DNA of 64,000 nucleotides from Neobacillus rhizophilus (GTDB taxonomy: Bacteria; Bacillota; Bacilli; Bacillales; Cytobacillaceae). The translations under genes and the position numbers were made by a program. The stretch lies in NCBI RefSeq assembly GCF_018343535.1, contig NZ_JAGYPF010000002.1, positions 956,103-1,020,102 of the forward strand, written 5' to 3'. How positions within the stretch are numbered: position 1 is the first letter of the stretch; each line of letters begins with the position of its first letter. The notes under the pieces were generated by a model. It did no database searches. It had not been told where the DNA came from and saw only the letters and a list, made by a program, of their open reading frames with translations. This document shows positions 30,331-39,682 of the stretch, piece after piece.

Positions 30331-30378
30331 GGTGTGTCCATCTGGAGTGGACAATGTCCACGAGCGGTGCCTGACACC
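30331..30378. repeat. palindromic intergenic repeat element
   Basis: A compact element begins GGTGTGTCC, contains the palindrome GTGGACAATGTCCAC at 30347-30361 and ends GGTGCCTGACACC. I recall dispersed Bacillus sequences with the GGTGCCTGACACC motif. Only one copy is in this window. Confidence 0.5.
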
Positions 30379-30467
30379 ACTATTCAAGCATTTTGGTAGA
30401 ATGTTCACTTCTTCTTTGATTAAACTAAGGAATAGCGATATTTTGTGTTAGTGAAGGAGTAGTAAGT

Positions 30468-31214
30468 ATGAGAATTTCATTGCCTAAACCATTTACCTTT
30501 GAGGGAGGGAAGCGGGCGGTTTTGCTGCTGCACGGATTTACTGGGAATTCTTCGGACGTCCGGATGCTGGGCCGTTTTCTAGAAAAGAAGGGCTACACCT
30601 GCCATGCGCCGCATTATAAGGGCCACGGAGTCCCCCCGGAAGAACTGGTCCATACAGGTCCAGAGGATTGGTGGCAGGACGTATTGAATGGATACCAATA
30701 TTTGAAAAATAAAGGCCACGAGGAAATTGCAGTAGCCGGTTTATCCCTTGGCGGCGTATTTTCCTTGAAATTGGGTTACACTGTACCTGTAAAGGGAATT
30801 GTCACCATGTGCGCCCCGATGCATATAAAAAGTGAACAGGTTATGTACGAAGGAGTTCTGGAATATGCTCGTGAATTTAAAAAGCGGGAAGGAAAAACAA
30901 ACGAGCAAATCGAATTGGAAATGGATGAGTTTAAAAAGACACCGATGGGGACGTTAAAAGCTCTTCAGGCATTGATTGCCGATGTACGCGACAATGTCGA
31001 TATGATTTATGCCCCAACATTTGTAGTTCAGGCCCGCCATGATAACATGATCAACACCGAGAGCGCCAATATTATTTTCGAAAATATTGAATCAGAAAAG
31101 AAGGATATCAAATGGTATGAAGAGTCCGGCCACGTCATTACGCTGGACAAAGAGAAGGAACAACTGCATGAAGATGTATACGCCTTTTTAGAAAAACTAG
31201 ATTGGCTAGTATAA
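30468..31214 (+). CDS. carboxylesterase (alpha/beta hydrolase, Est30 type)
   Basis: A 248-residue hydrolase. [13 protein letters not shown] forms the oxyanion region, the nucleophile lies in GLSLGGVF (Ser94 region), the Asp in [11 protein letters not shown] and the His in [10 protein letters not shown]. It matches the family beside rnr and secG in bacilli that acts on short-chain esters. AAGGAGTAGTAAGT precedes the ATG. Confidence 0.93.
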   Translation: MRISLPKPFTFEGGKRAVLLLHGFTGNSSDVRMLGRFLEKKGYTCHAPHYKGHGVPPEELVHTGPEDWWQDVLNGYQYLKNKGHEEIAVAGLSLGGVFSLKLGYTVPVKGIVTMCAPMHIKSEQVMYEGVLEYAREFKKREGKTNEQIELEMDEFKKTPMGTLKALQALIADVRDNVDMIYAPTFVVQARHDNMINTESANIIFENIESEKKDIKWYEESGHVITLDKEKEQLHEDVYAFLEKLDWLV

Positions 31215-31250
31215 CGATTATTTAAAAACCTTTTTAAAGGAGGGATTAAC

Positions 31251-33638
31251 ATGGAAGAGAATATTAAAAAGCATGTCGACAGGCTTTTGCAATATATGAA
31301 GGACGAGGCATACAAGCCATTAACGGTTCAGGAGCTGGAATCCGCGTTGGATATTTCGGATTCTGCTGATTTTAAGGAATTTGTCAAAGCACTTGTGCAA
31401 ATGGAGGAAAAGGGTCTTGTTGTAAGAACCCGAGCGAACCGCTATGGTCTTCCGCAAAAAATGAATCTAATCCGTGGCAAGTTGACAGGGCATGCAAAGG
31501 GATTTGCGTTTGTAATTCCTGAAGAGTCAGGGATGGATGATATTTTTATCCCGCCAACAGAAACGAATAATGCCATGCATGGGGATACCGTGCTAGTTAG
31601 AATTTCCTCTGAAAGCTCTGGCCAGCGCCGCGAGGGAAGTATTATCCGGATCATCGAGCGGGGTACGCAGCAAATTGTCGGTACTTATGTTGAAAGCAAA
31701 AGCTTTGGTTTCGTCATACCAGATGACAAAAAATTTGCTAGTGATATTTTTATCCCAAAAGAGGCATCAAAGGGTGCGGTCGAAGGACATAAGGTAGTCG
31801 TAAAGCTTACCTCCTATCCTGAGGGGAGAAAAAGTGCTGAGGGTGAAGTTATCTCAGTCCTTGGCCATAAAAATGACCCAGGTGTGGATATTCTGTCTGT
31901 CATACATAAGCACGGGTTACCGATGGCGTTTCCGGAAGAAGTTCTGCAACAGGCAAATGAGACACCAGACACAATCGATGAAAGTGAGCTAGAAAACCGC
32001 CGTGACCTTCGTGGCGAAACGATTGTGACGATTGACGGCGCGGACGCAAAAGACTTGGATGACGCTGTTACCGTTACGCGACTCGAAAATGGTAACTACA
32101 AGCTCGGCGTCCATATTGCCGATGTCAGCTATTATGTAAAAGAAGGCACGCCGATTGATGTCGAAGCTGCGGACCGGGCTACAAGTGTTTATTTAGTAGA
32201 CCGTGTAATTCCGATGATTCCGCATCGGTTGTCTAACGGAATCTGTTCCCTTAATCCGAAGGTAGATCGTCTTGTGCTATCGTGTGAAATGGAAATCAAC
32301 GAGGAAGGCCAAGTCGTCTCTAATGAAATTTTTCAAAGCGTGATTAAAACGACTGAGCGGATGACGTATTACGATGTCAACCGGATACTTGTGGATAAGG
32401 ACGAGGAAACCCGGGCGCGCTACGAGGCGTTGGTACCAATGTTCGAATTGATGGGTGAATTAGCTGCGATTCTCCGTGCTAAACGAATGAAGCGGGGCGC
32501 GATTGATTTTGACTTTAAAGAGTCGAAAGTATTGGTCGATGAAGAAGGAAAGCCATCCGATGTGGTCTTGCGCGAACGTTCAGTGGCGGAACGCCTGATT
32601 GAGGAATTCATGCTGGCGGCCAACGAAACAGTTGCCGAGCATTTCCACTGGATGGAGGTCCCGTTCATTTACCGTATTCACGAAGATCCGAAGGAAGATA
32701 AGCTGCGCAAGTTTTTCGAGTTTATCACTAACTTTGGTTATATCGTGAAGGGGACGGCAAACAACGTCCACCCGCGGGCGTTGCAGGAAATTATTGAAGA
32801 GGTCCAGGGAAAGCCCGAGGAAATGGTCGTTTCCACGGTAATGCTCCGCTCGATGCAGCAGGCAAAATATGATCCGGAAAATCTTGGCCACTTCGGGTTA
32901 TCAGCCCAGTTTTACACCCATTTCACCTCGCCAATCCGCCGTTATCCGGATACGATTGTGCACCGGTTGATTCGGACTTATATCATTGAAGGAAAACTAG
33001 ATGAGGCTACAAGGGCAAAATGGAATGCCGAACTTCCAGATATTGCAATGCATTCTTCAAAAATGGAGCGCCGTGCCGTTGATGCTGAGCGTGAAACTGA
33101 TGAATTGAAAAAAGCGGAGTATATGGAAGACAAGATTGGCGAAGAGTACGATGGAATCATCAGCTCCGTCACGAATTTCGGATTGTTTGTCGAGCTGCCG
33201 AATACGATCGAAGGCCTTGTCCATGTCAGCTACATGACCGATGATTATTACCGTTTTGATGAGCGCCATTATGCGATGATTGGCGAGCGGACCGGGAATG
33301 TGTTCCGCATCGGTGATGAAATTACCGTTCGGGTAGTTAAGGTCAATAAAGAGGAGCGCTCAATTGATTTTGAAATTGTCGGTATGAAGGGCACGCCACG
33401 GCGTGAGCGTTCTACTGTGCCAAAGGTCTTTAAGACGGGCAGCAATGAGTCCAAGCCACGCCGGAATAAGCAGGGTGAGCGAGGGCAGCAAGGCGGCCGT
33501 GGAGGCAAACAAGGCGACCGCAAATCCGATGCCGGCGGCGGTGGCGGCCAGGGCGACGGAAAGTCGAAAAAGAAACGCAAATTTTTTGAGAACGTTCCGA
33601 AAAACAAAAGCACGAAGCGGAAGAAAAAGAAATATTAG
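31251..33638 (+). CDS. rnr: ribonuclease R
   Basis: A 795-residue 3'-5' exoribonuclease. The order is an N-terminal helix-turn-helix, two cold-shock domains ([14 protein letters not shown] and [10 protein letters not shown]), the RNB catalytic domain with [14 protein letters not shown] near 257-270 (four conserved Asp), an S1 domain ([19 protein letters not shown]) and a basic Gly-rich tail. It degrades structured RNA and helps smpB-tmRNA in mRNA removal. AAAGGAGGG precedes the ATG. Confidence 0.97.
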   Translation: MEENIKKHVDRLLQYMKDEAYKPLTVQELESALDISDSADFKEFVKALVQMEEKGLVVRTRANRYGLPQKMNLIRGKLTGHAKGFAFVIPEESGMDDIFIPPTETNNAMHGDTVLVRISSESSGQRREGSIIRIIERGTQQIVGTYVESKSFGFVIPDDKKFASDIFIPKEASKGAVEGHKVVVKLTSYPEGRKSAEGEVISVLGHKNDPGVDILSVIHKHGLPMAFPEEVLQQANETPDTIDESELENRRDLRGETIVTIDGADAKDLDDAVTVTRLENGNYKLGVHIADVSYYVKEGTPIDVEAADRATSVYLVDRVIPMIPHRLSNGICSLNPKVDRLVLSCEMEINEEGQVVSNEIFQSVIKTTERMTYYDVNRILVDKDEETRARYEALVPMFELMGELAAILRAKRMKRGAIDFDFKESKVLVDEEGKPSDVVLRERSVAERLIEEFMLAANETVAEHFHWMEVPFIYRIHEDPKEDKLRKFFEFITNFGYIVKGTANNVHPRALQEIIEEVQGKPEEMVVSTVMLRSMQQAKYDPENLGHFGLSAQFYTHFTSPIRRYPDTIVHRLIRTYIIEGKLDEATRAKWNAELPDIAMHSSKMERRAVDAERETDELKKAEYMEDKIGEEYDGIISSVTNFGLFVELPNTIEGLVHVSYMTDDYYRFDERHYAMIGERTGNVFRIGDEITVRVVKVNKEERSIDFEIVGMKGTPRRERSTVPKVFKTGSNESKPRRNKQGERGQQGGRGGKQGDRKSDAGGGGGQGDGKSKKKRKFFENVPKNKSTKRKKKKY

Positions 33639-33640
33639 GG

Positions 33641-33665
33641 GAGAGCCTGTTTTGGGCTCTCTTTA
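33641..33665 (+). terminator. rnr terminator
   Basis: GAGAGCC pairs with GGCTCTC, followed by TTTATT. Confidence 0.8.
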
Positions 33666-33716
33666 TTAACTTTAATTGAGTATGAAGACCAAAACTCAGT
33701 TGTGCGAGCTGGAAAA

Positions 33717-33850
33717 TGTCCTTCATGAGGCGGATGAAGGACAAAATGGAGTGGTGCTAATCGTAAAATGTCCTTCATAAGGCGGATGAAGGACAAAGTG
33801 CAAAGAAATGCAGAGGTGCAAGGCTAAAAAATGTCTTTCATCCACCACAT
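33717..33850. repeat. hairpin repeat, 52-nt period, after rnr
   Basis: TGTCCTTCAT and ATGAAGGACA form a 10-bp inverted repeat around a 7-nt GAGGCGG or AAGGCGG loop at 33717-33743 and again at 33769-33795, exactly 52 nt apart. A third left arm (TGTCTTTCAT) begins near 33832. Confidence 0.8.
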
Positions 33851-33926
33851 CACCCTTTCACCCTCTTTTCTAATTGTATAGACTCACCCGTTCTGTTAAA
33901 ATTAACACGTAAATGAGGTGAAAATT

Positions 33927-34394
33927 ATGCCAAAAGGTGAAGGAAAAGTAGTCGCCCAGAATAAAAAGGCTTATCATGACTATTTTATCGAAGAAACATA
34001 TGAGGCTGGAATTGTCCTGCAGGGAACGGAGATCAAGTCCATCCGTGCTGGAAAGGTGAACTTAAAAGACTCCTACGCACGGATTCAGAATGGAGAAATC
34101 ACTCTTATCGGAGTGCATATCAGCCCATATGAGCAAGGAAACCGCTACAATCATGACCCGGAACGAGAACGAAAGCTGCTGCTTCATAAGCGCGAGATTT
34201 TAAAGCTTTTTGGAGATACTAGAGAAGCGGGCTATTCTTTAATACCATTAAAGCTTTATTTAAAAAATGGTTTTTGCAAAGTGCTGCTTGGGCTTGCAAA
34301 AGGTAAAAAGAACTACGATAAGCGTGAGTCCTTGAAGCAAAAAGAAGCAAAACGCGAAATCGAGCGCGCATTCCGCGATCGCCAGAAAATGTAG
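33927..34394 (+). CDS. smpB: tmRNA-binding protein SmpB
   Basis: A 155-residue protein. [39 protein letters not shown] and the basic C-terminal tail [14 protein letters not shown], which enters the ribosomal mRNA channel, are intact. It works with the tmRNA 170 nt downstream. The ATG at 33927 follows GAGGTGAAAATT; a GTG at 33918 lies in the ribosome site. Confidence 0.97.
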   Translation: MPKGEGKVVAQNKKAYHDYFIEETYEAGIVLQGTEIKSIRAGKVNLKDSYARIQNGEITLIGVHISPYEQGNRYNHDPERERKLLLHKREILKLFGDTREAGYSLIPLKLYLKNGFCKVLLGLAKGKKNYDKRESLKQKEAKREIERAFRDRQKM

Positions 34395-34444
34395 GACCAT
34401 TAAACCTCACAAACAAAGTTGGTTTGCCTTACAAATAATTACAA

Positions 34445-34472
34445 TTGAAAAACGCATTAAATGTGTTATAAT
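34445..34472 (+). promoter_or_regulatory. sigma-A promoter for tmRNA
   Basis: TTGAAA and TATAAT with a 16-nt spacer, about 90 nt upstream of the mature tmRNA 5' end. Confidence 0.65.
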
Positions 34473-34563
34473 AAATTTGTCGCTGAGATGAGCGGCAAAC
34501 AACTTAGCTCAGGCAACTTGCCAGTTTCCTAACGTCTTGCTTCATAAAAGCAACTTTTTATAT

Positions 34564-35203
34564 GGGGACGCTACGGATTCGACAGGGGTAGTTCGAGCTT
34601 GGGTTGCGAGTCGAGGGGATCGGCCTCGTTAAAACGTCAAAGCCTATAACTGGCAAAACTAACAACAACTTAGCTTTCGCAGCTTAATACTGCATAGCTG
34701 TTCGCCCCTCCATCGCCTATGTGGTAGGGTAGCGGACTCACTCTAAGTAGGCTACGCCGGAGCCCACCGTCTGAGGGCGAAGGAAGAGAACAACCAGACT
34801 AGCTTACCGGACGCCCGTCGATAGGCATATGGATCAGCGAAGCGCGAATATATCGACTACACTCGTAGAAGCTTAAGTGCCGATATCTTTGGACGCGGGT
34901 TCGATTAGTAATTAGTCGCCTTATGTGGTAACACATAAGTGAAAATCCGGCTTTATCGGTGAAACCTACGTCGCTTTAAAAAGCGATAAGGCAATGCCGA
35001 GCGGTATGTGGAGCAATCCAACAGCCGTGTATCGACTTATAGGCTGCCATTCGAAAATGGTAGTACTAAGATGCGAAATCCTGTCATAATGGACAAATAT
35101 ATGATTCGCATAAGACGCCGGAGGACCTGTAATAAATGCAGGTTCAAGATATAGTCAGTGCCATGTCGAAAGCATGGAAACGCACGTCCCGCCGTCTCCA
35201 CCA
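34564..35203 (+). ncRNA. ssrA: tmRNA gene, interrupted by a group I intron
   Basis: The 5' end GGGGACG pairs with the 3' strand CGTCTCC, and CCA is encoded at 35201-35203. The reading frame after the resume codon gives tag (A)GKTNNNLAFAA and TAA; the first Ala comes from the charged tmRNA. The T arm is GCGGG-TTCGATT-CCCGC once the insert at 34906-35186 is removed, leaving a 359-nt RNA of normal size. It rescues stalled ribosomes with SmpB. Without splicing, the T arm and acceptor cannot form properly, so function depends on the intron. Confidence 0.95.
34906..35186 (+). ncRNA. group I intron in the tmRNA T-loop (281 nt, no ORF)
   Basis: The 5' exon ends in U (34905) and the intron ends in G (35186), as group I rules require. 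P1 forms between exon CGAU (34902-34905) and intron GUCG (34915-34918) with the U.G pair at the splice site. Downstream are a GCAATGCCGAGC block (P4/P6-like), CGACTTATAG and AAGATATAGTC (the two P7 strands; the latter is the conserved S element), and a P8-like hairpin GACCTG/CAGGTT between them. It encodes no homing endonuclease. The splice sites are placed by restoring a 7-nt T-loop. Confidence 0.92.
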
Positions 35204-35219
35204 TACATAAGGTGGATAC

Positions 35220-35248
35220 AAGGTCAGCAGAAATGCTGGTCTTTTTTT
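35220..35248 (+). terminator. tmRNA terminator
   Basis: AAGGTCAGCA pairs with TGCTGGTCTT with two wobble pairs, followed by TTTTT. Confidence 0.8.
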
Positions 35249-35263
35249 ATGCTCTTTTTTCTC

Positions 35264-35504
35264 AGGCAGTACGCAGAGACACGGTGTTTAGAAAGTTTGG
35301 CGAACTAGAACCAAGCGATATTTTTATCCTTGAATTCCCTTATGGTACTTTTAAATACAAAATGGCTTCTTCGAAAATTGTCGATAAAAATGATCGGACC
35401 ATCATTAGAAAGGCGGGCAAGGAGGAATTGGTCCTTTCCACCCGTTCCATTTTGTCGGCAAAGCGCCGGAACGATATATCATTTATGCCTATCCGGTTAA
35501 GTAA
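35264..35504 (+). pseudogene. class D-like sortase C-terminal relic
   Basis: The frame RRDTVFRKFGELEPSDIF, then YGTFKYKMASSKIVD and EELVLST resembles the sortase core after the catalytic His (here CGC, so His changed to Arg). A frameshift near 35440 then joins it to FHFVGKAPERYIIYAYPVK, the sortase end. The catalytic Cys segment TLTTCYPF is lost at the junction and the N-terminal half is missing. Confidence 0.65.
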
Positions 35505-35518
35505 ACCGGCTTTTTTTA
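35493..35518 (+). terminator. terminator of sortase relic
   Basis: CCGGTT and AACCGG stem followed by CTTTTTTTATA. Confidence 0.75.
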
Positions 35519-35633
35519 TACACAAAAAAAGGAAATTCTGAATTAGATGGAGAATATTTGATTACAAAAGGAATCATCTAGAAAATTTGATTCGAAATTT
35601 CATCAGCTTTTTTTAAAAATGGAGGGAGCCCCA

Positions 35634-37052
35634 TTGGAAACGGAGAACTTCTTTAATTCTGAAGTCCTGAAAAAGAACGGAATGAACAAATCAGATATCG
35701 TCCATATTCTAATATCAAGTTTTCAAGGCAGCTATGATGGTGTATATGTTGCTGATAAAAATGGTGTCGGCGTCATGGTCAACCAGGCTTACTCCAAAAT
35801 AACCGGTGTAAAAAACAATGAGCTGCTAGGAAAAAGCATGGAGACCGTGGTAAAAGAAGGGATTGTTTCCGAGTCTGTTACGTTAAAAGTGTTGGATGAA
35901 AAAAGACCGGTCACGATTATTCAAACCGTTAGGGGCAAGGAACTGCTTGTAACCGGGAGTCCGGTGTTCGACCCGGGCGGTGCCATATCGTTTGTCGTGA
36001 CGAACGTAAGAGATATATCAGATTTAAACCAAATGAAAAACGCACTCTATCAATCTAGAAAATTAACGGAAAAATATTTAAGTGAAATTGAGGATTTAAA
36101 AAAACGGGAATTAATCCAGATGCATCTTGACGGGATTGTCGCGCAAAGCCAGGAAATTATAAAGGTTTACCATCTCGCAAGAAAAGTGGCCAAGGTTGAT
36201 TCCGGTGTGCTGGTCTTGGGGGAGTCTGGAGTAGGGAAAGAGGTTATTGTCAATTATTTGCATAACGAAAGCGACCGGGCCGATAAGCCATTAATTAAAG
36301 TCAATTGCGGTGCCATTCCTAAACACCTACTTGAATCCGAACTATTTGGCTATGAAAAAGGGGCGTTTACCGGTGCGGACAGCCATGGAAAACCGGGGTT
36401 GTTTGAGCTGGCAAACGGGGGCACCATCTTTCTAGACGAGATTGGCGATATGCCGATCGATCTCCAGGTGAAATTATTAAGGGTACTGCAGGAGTTTGAA
36501 ATCATGCGAGTCGGCGGCCGGAAAAGCATCAAAATTGATGTGCGGGTCATCTCGGCAACCCATATGAATCTAGAGGAAATGGTGGATAAAAATGATTTCC
36601 GAAGGGACCTTTATTACCGGCTAAACATCGTTCCTATCCGGATTCCGCCATTAAGGGAAAGGAAAGCCGACATTGTGCCGCTTGCGTTCTATTTTTTAAA
36701 TAAAACGAATAAAAAAAGCAAGCTGAATAAACGATTTCATCCAGAAATTCTTCAGTTTTTTGAAAAATATCACTGGCCAGGAAATATCAGAGAATTGGAA
36801 AACTTGGTGGAAAGACTGGTTATTACCTCCGATCATGACGAAATCCATATTAAAGATCTGCCGCCAAATTTACTCAGAGGTTTGGAAAAAACAACAACAG
36901 AAAAGGGAAAGTTAAAGGAAATTTTGGCCAATGTGGAGCGGAAGATCATAAAAGAACAAATGGAGGAATCCAGGACGACCAGGCGTGCTGCGATGGAATT
37001 AGGAATTAGTCAGTCTGCGCTAGTAAAAAAGATGCAAAAGTTAGGTATATAA
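35634..37052 (+). CDS. sigma-54-dependent activator (PAS-AAA+-Fis)
   Basis: A protein of about 472 residues. An N-terminal PAS domain (YDGVYVADKNGVGVMVNQAY) is followed by a helical linker and an AAA+ domain with GESGVGKE (Walker A), the sigma-54 contact loop GAFTGAD, GGTIFLDEIGDMP (Walker B) and the arginine-finger region FRRDLYYRLN. A Fis-type helix-turn-helix (TRRAAMELGISQSALVKKM) ends it. There is no receiver domain, so a small ligand sensed by PAS is likely. TTG at 35634 has GGAGGGA upstream; ATG at 35682 is an alternative. It probably activates the adjacent operon. Confidence 0.93.
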   Translation: METENFFNSEVLKKNGMNKSDIVHILISSFQGSYDGVYVADKNGVGVMVNQAYSKITGVKNNELLGKSMETVVKEGIVSESVTLKVLDEKRPVTIIQTVRGKELLVTGSPVFDPGGAISFVVTNVRDISDLNQMKNALYQSRKLTEKYLSEIEDLKKRELIQMHLDGIVAQSQEIIKVYHLARKVAKVDSGVLVLGESGVGKEVIVNYLHNESDRADKPLIKVNCGAIPKHLLESELFGYEKGAFTGADSHGKPGLFELANGGTIFLDEIGDMPIDLQVKLLRVLQEFEIMRVGGRKSIKIDVRVISATHMNLEEMVDKNDFRRDLYYRLNIVPIRIPPLRERKADIVPLAFYFLNKTNKKSKLNKRFHPEILQFFEKYHWPGNIRELENLVERLVITSDHDEIHIKDLPPNLLRGLEKTTTEKGKLKEILANVERKIIKEQMEESRTTRRAAMELGISQSALVKKMQKLGI

Positions 37053-37098
37053 AATTTTTGATGAAAAAAGGAATCAAACCTCATCAACTATATTCAAG

Positions 37099-37126
37099 AG
37101 CCGACGTTCATTTGTCGGCTTTTTTC
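37099..37126 (+). terminator. activator gene terminator
   Basis: AGCCGAC and GTCGGCT stem followed by TTTTTCTG. Confidence 0.85.
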
Positions 37127-37143
37127 TGTTCATTTCAACATTG

Positions 37144-37175
37144 TTTGACAAGATCCTTCAGTGAGTTTTGTCGAA
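37144..37175 (+). promoter_or_regulatory. candidate upstream activator site
   Basis: TTTGACAA and TTGTCGAA form an imperfect inverted repeat with centres 24 nt apart, 40-70 nt upstream of the -24 box. This is the usual place for an enhancer-like site of a sigma-54 activator. The right arm TTGTCGAA also matches a Spo0A box. Confidence 0.5.
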
Positions 37176-37214
37176 TAATATCTAAATATTAAATATTTTC
37201 TATCTATTCAAAAA

Positions 37215-37231
37215 TTGGCACGATAATTGCA
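37215..37231 (+). promoter_or_regulatory. sigma-54 (-24/-12) promoter
   Basis: TTGGCACGATAATTGCA matches the consensus TGGCAC-N5-TTGC exactly. It lies 58 nt upstream of the SDR gene and downstream of the PAS-AAA+ activator gene. Confidence 0.92.
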
Positions 37232-37289
37232 TTATAAAAGGATGGATTGTCATAAAAAAAATAAATTCGACGGAAGGTGATGAAAATTG

Positions 37290-38054
37290 ATGAATTTCCC
37301 AACTTTTGAGCTGAATGGAAAAGTGGCCCTTGTAACTGGAGGAAGTAAAGGAATTGGCTTAGGTATGGCACAAGCTTTGGGTCGTTATGGGGCAACTGTT
37401 GTCATTACCAGCCGGGGGGCTGATGAAGGAGAAACGGCCGTCCAACAATTAAAGGAAGAGGGCATGAATGCGGCTTATATTCAAGCCGATGTGACAAAAA
37501 AGGAGCAGGTAGAAAGGCTTGTTAATGAAATCGTCGAGCGCTTTGGCTCGCTTGATATCTTGGTCAACAATGCCGGCATGAATATCCGCAAGCCATTGGT
37601 CGAAGTGGAAGAAAGCGATTGGGACCGAGTTTTGGGGGTCAATTTAAAAGGGATTTTTCTGGTCGGGCAGGCCTGTGCCAAGCAGATGATCAAACAAAAC
37701 TACGGAAGAATCATAAACATCTCCTCCATTTTTGGAAGCGTGGGAATGTCGTTTCAAACTTCCTATGCTGCCAGTAAAGGCGGCATTAATCAATTAACAA
37801 AAATCTGGGCTGAGGAATTGGCACCAAATAATATTACTGTCAATGCGATTGGACCTGGCTATATTATGACGCCGATGACGCAGGATTGGCTTTCCGATCC
37901 TGAGCGGGTCGAAAAAATCGTCAACTCTACAATGATCAAAAGATTTGGGGAAATATCAGACCTCGTTGGTCCAGTCGTGTTCTTGGCATCTGATACATCA
38001 AAATATGTGACAGGCCAAGTGCTCCACGTCGACGGCGGTTGGACGGCACGTTAA
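37290..38054 (+). CDS. short-chain dehydrogenase/reductase
   Basis: A 254-residue Rossmann enzyme. The cofactor loop is VTGGSKGIGLGMA, NNAG is in LVNNAGMNIRKP, and the catalytic Ser, Tyr and Lys lie in INISSIFGSVGMSFQTSYAA and SKGG. The C-terminus LHVDGGWTAR is typical of FabG-like or gluconate dehydrogenase-like proteins. The ATG at 37290 follows GGAAGGTGATG. It is the first gene of the sigma-54 operon. The substrate is unknown, probably a hydroxyacyl or polyol compound. Confidence 0.92.
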   Translation: MNFPTFELNGKVALVTGGSKGIGLGMAQALGRYGATVVITSRGADEGETAVQQLKEEGMNAAYIQADVTKKEQVERLVNEIVERFGSLDILVNNAGMNIRKPLVEVEESDWDRVLGVNLKGIFLVGQACAKQMIKQNYGRIINISSIFGSVGMSFQTSYAASKGGINQLTKIWAEELAPNNITVNAIGPGYIMTPMTQDWLSDPERVEKIVNSTMIKRFGEISDLVGPVVFLASDTSKYVTGQVLHVDGGWTAR

Positions 38055-38068
38055 AGGAGGTTTACTAC

Positions 38069-39655
38069 ATGAAGATCGTAAAAGAAACCCATTTTAACCG
38101 AGAACTAAAAGTATTTGAGAACCGGCCCCGGAATCTTTTTGCAATGTTGGAGGAAGCAGCCCGGAAGTACCCTGAACACGAAGCGCTGGTCATGAACGGA
38201 GTACGATTAACCTACAAAGAAACGCACGATAAAGTGCTAGAAATTGCCGGTAATTTACAAAGTTCCTTATGTGTAAAAAAAGGGGACAGAGTTGCCCTGT
38301 TACTGGGGAACAGCATCGAATTTAGTTTGCTGGTGTTTGCCTGTGCCAAATTGGGGGCCATTTTTGTACCGTTAAATACTCGTTTAAAGGAAAACGAGCT
38401 TTCTTATATGCTGCAGCAATCAGGCAGCAAGATTTTGTTTGTCGATGATGAATTTTTAGAAACAGTCGAAAGCATGAGAGACAGCAGTTCAATCGATTCA
38501 ATCCAAAATTTCTTTTTAATCGGAAATAAAACGCCTAAACGGAAAGACTATTTACCTTTTGAAATTCTCGAGCAGCCTGCTTCGGTTACTGAGTTTCCTG
38601 TTTCAGAGGATGACCCACTATTTATTATGTATACATCTGGAACTACCGGATTGCCAAAGGGAGCGGTGGGCAGCCATATAGGGGCCATACACAGTTCCAT
38701 CAATTATGAAACAGTATTTAAAACAACGCACAAGGCGAAGACGCTGATTGCGGTTCCGCTCTTTCATGTGACCGGATTGATTGGCCAGCTTTTTCATATG
38801 GTACGAGTGGGCGGCACATCCGTGATCATAAGGAGATTTAAGACGGAGGAATTCATCCGATTGACAGTCGAAGAGCGGGTAACATTTTTGTTCAATGTTC
38901 CAACCATCTATGTCATGATGATGGCCCATCAGGAATTCTCATTATACAGCTACACAAATGTTAACTGTATCGCGTACGGCGGCGCCCCGATGTCGACAGA
39001 AACCATTTATAAATTGAAAAAATATTTTCCAAACGCCTATTTACAAAATGCATATGGGGCTACGGAGACTTCATCACCCGCAACGCTTATGCCACGGTCA
39101 TATAGCGATGCGAAATTTCAATCGGTCGGCATGCCCGTGCCGGTTGGCGAGTTAAAGGTCGTAAATGATAACGATGAGCTATGCCCGCCGGGAGAAGTCG
39201 GAGAACTATTAATTAAGGGGCCAATGGTAGTAGAGGGCTATTGGGATAATGAAGCAGCAAATCAAACCTCTTTTGTTGATGGATTTTGGCGTTCCGGCGA
39301 CCTAGCCAAAATGGATGAGGACGGCTTTGTTTATATAGTTGACCGGAAAAAAGACCTGATTAACCGCGGTGGTGAAAAAATCTTTTCCATTGAGGTTGAG
39401 AATGTCCTTTATAATCACCCAAAGGTGCATGAAGCGGCCGTTTTAGGCGTTCCTGATGCTATTTTTGGGGAAGTTGTCAAAGCAGTGATTGTACCAAAAA
39501 ATCAGGAAGTCATCGACCCGCAGGAAATCAAAGATTTTGTGGCGGAAAGATTAGCAAATTACAAGGTTCCGAAACTAATAGAATTTGTTTCCGAGCTGCC
39601 CCGCAACCCTGGGGGGAAAGTTTTAAAGAACGCATTGAAGAATCTGCAAAGCTAA
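38069..39655 (+). CDS. AMP-dependent acyl-CoA synthetase/ligase
   Basis: A 528-residue ANL-family enzyme. The P-loop is YTSGTTGLPKGAVGS, the adenine motif is NAYGATETSS, GDLAKMDEDGFVYIVDRKKD gives the hinge, and the catalytic Lys lies in PRNPGGKVLKNALK. It activates a carboxylic acid as an acyl-AMP and then an acyl-CoA. The ATG at 38069 follows AAAGGAGG. With the SDR and PHA-synthase-like genes it points to CoA-linked catabolism of an organic acid. Confidence 0.92.
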   Translation: MKIVKETHFNRELKVFENRPRNLFAMLEEAARKYPEHEALVMNGVRLTYKETHDKVLEIAGNLQSSLCVKKGDRVALLLGNSIEFSLLVFACAKLGAIFVPLNTRLKENELSYMLQQSGSKILFVDDEFLETVESMRDSSSIDSIQNFFLIGNKTPKRKDYLPFEILEQPASVTEFPVSEDDPLFIMYTSGTTGLPKGAVGSHIGAIHSSINYETVFKTTHKAKTLIAVPLFHVTGLIGQLFHMVRVGGTSVIIRRFKTEEFIRLTVEERVTFLFNVPTIYVMMMAHQEFSLYSYTNVNCIAYGGAPMSTETIYKLKKYFPNAYLQNAYGATETSSPATLMPRSYSDAKFQSVGMPVPVGELKVVNDNDELCPPGEVGELLIKGPMVVEGYWDNEAANQTSFVDGFWRSGDLAKMDEDGFVYIVDRKKDLINRGGEKIFSIEVENVLYNHPKVHEAAVLGVPDAIFGEVVKAVIVPKNQEVIDPQEIKDFVAERLANYKVPKLIEFVSELPRNPGGKVLKNALKNLQS

Positions 39656-39682
39656 TTTTACATTCGAAAGGATTTGATTCCA

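Noticed and set aside
35158..35541. Open frame spanning the tmRNA 3' end
   Set aside because: It covers the intron end, tmRNA exon and sortase relic. Only the relic part is protein-like.
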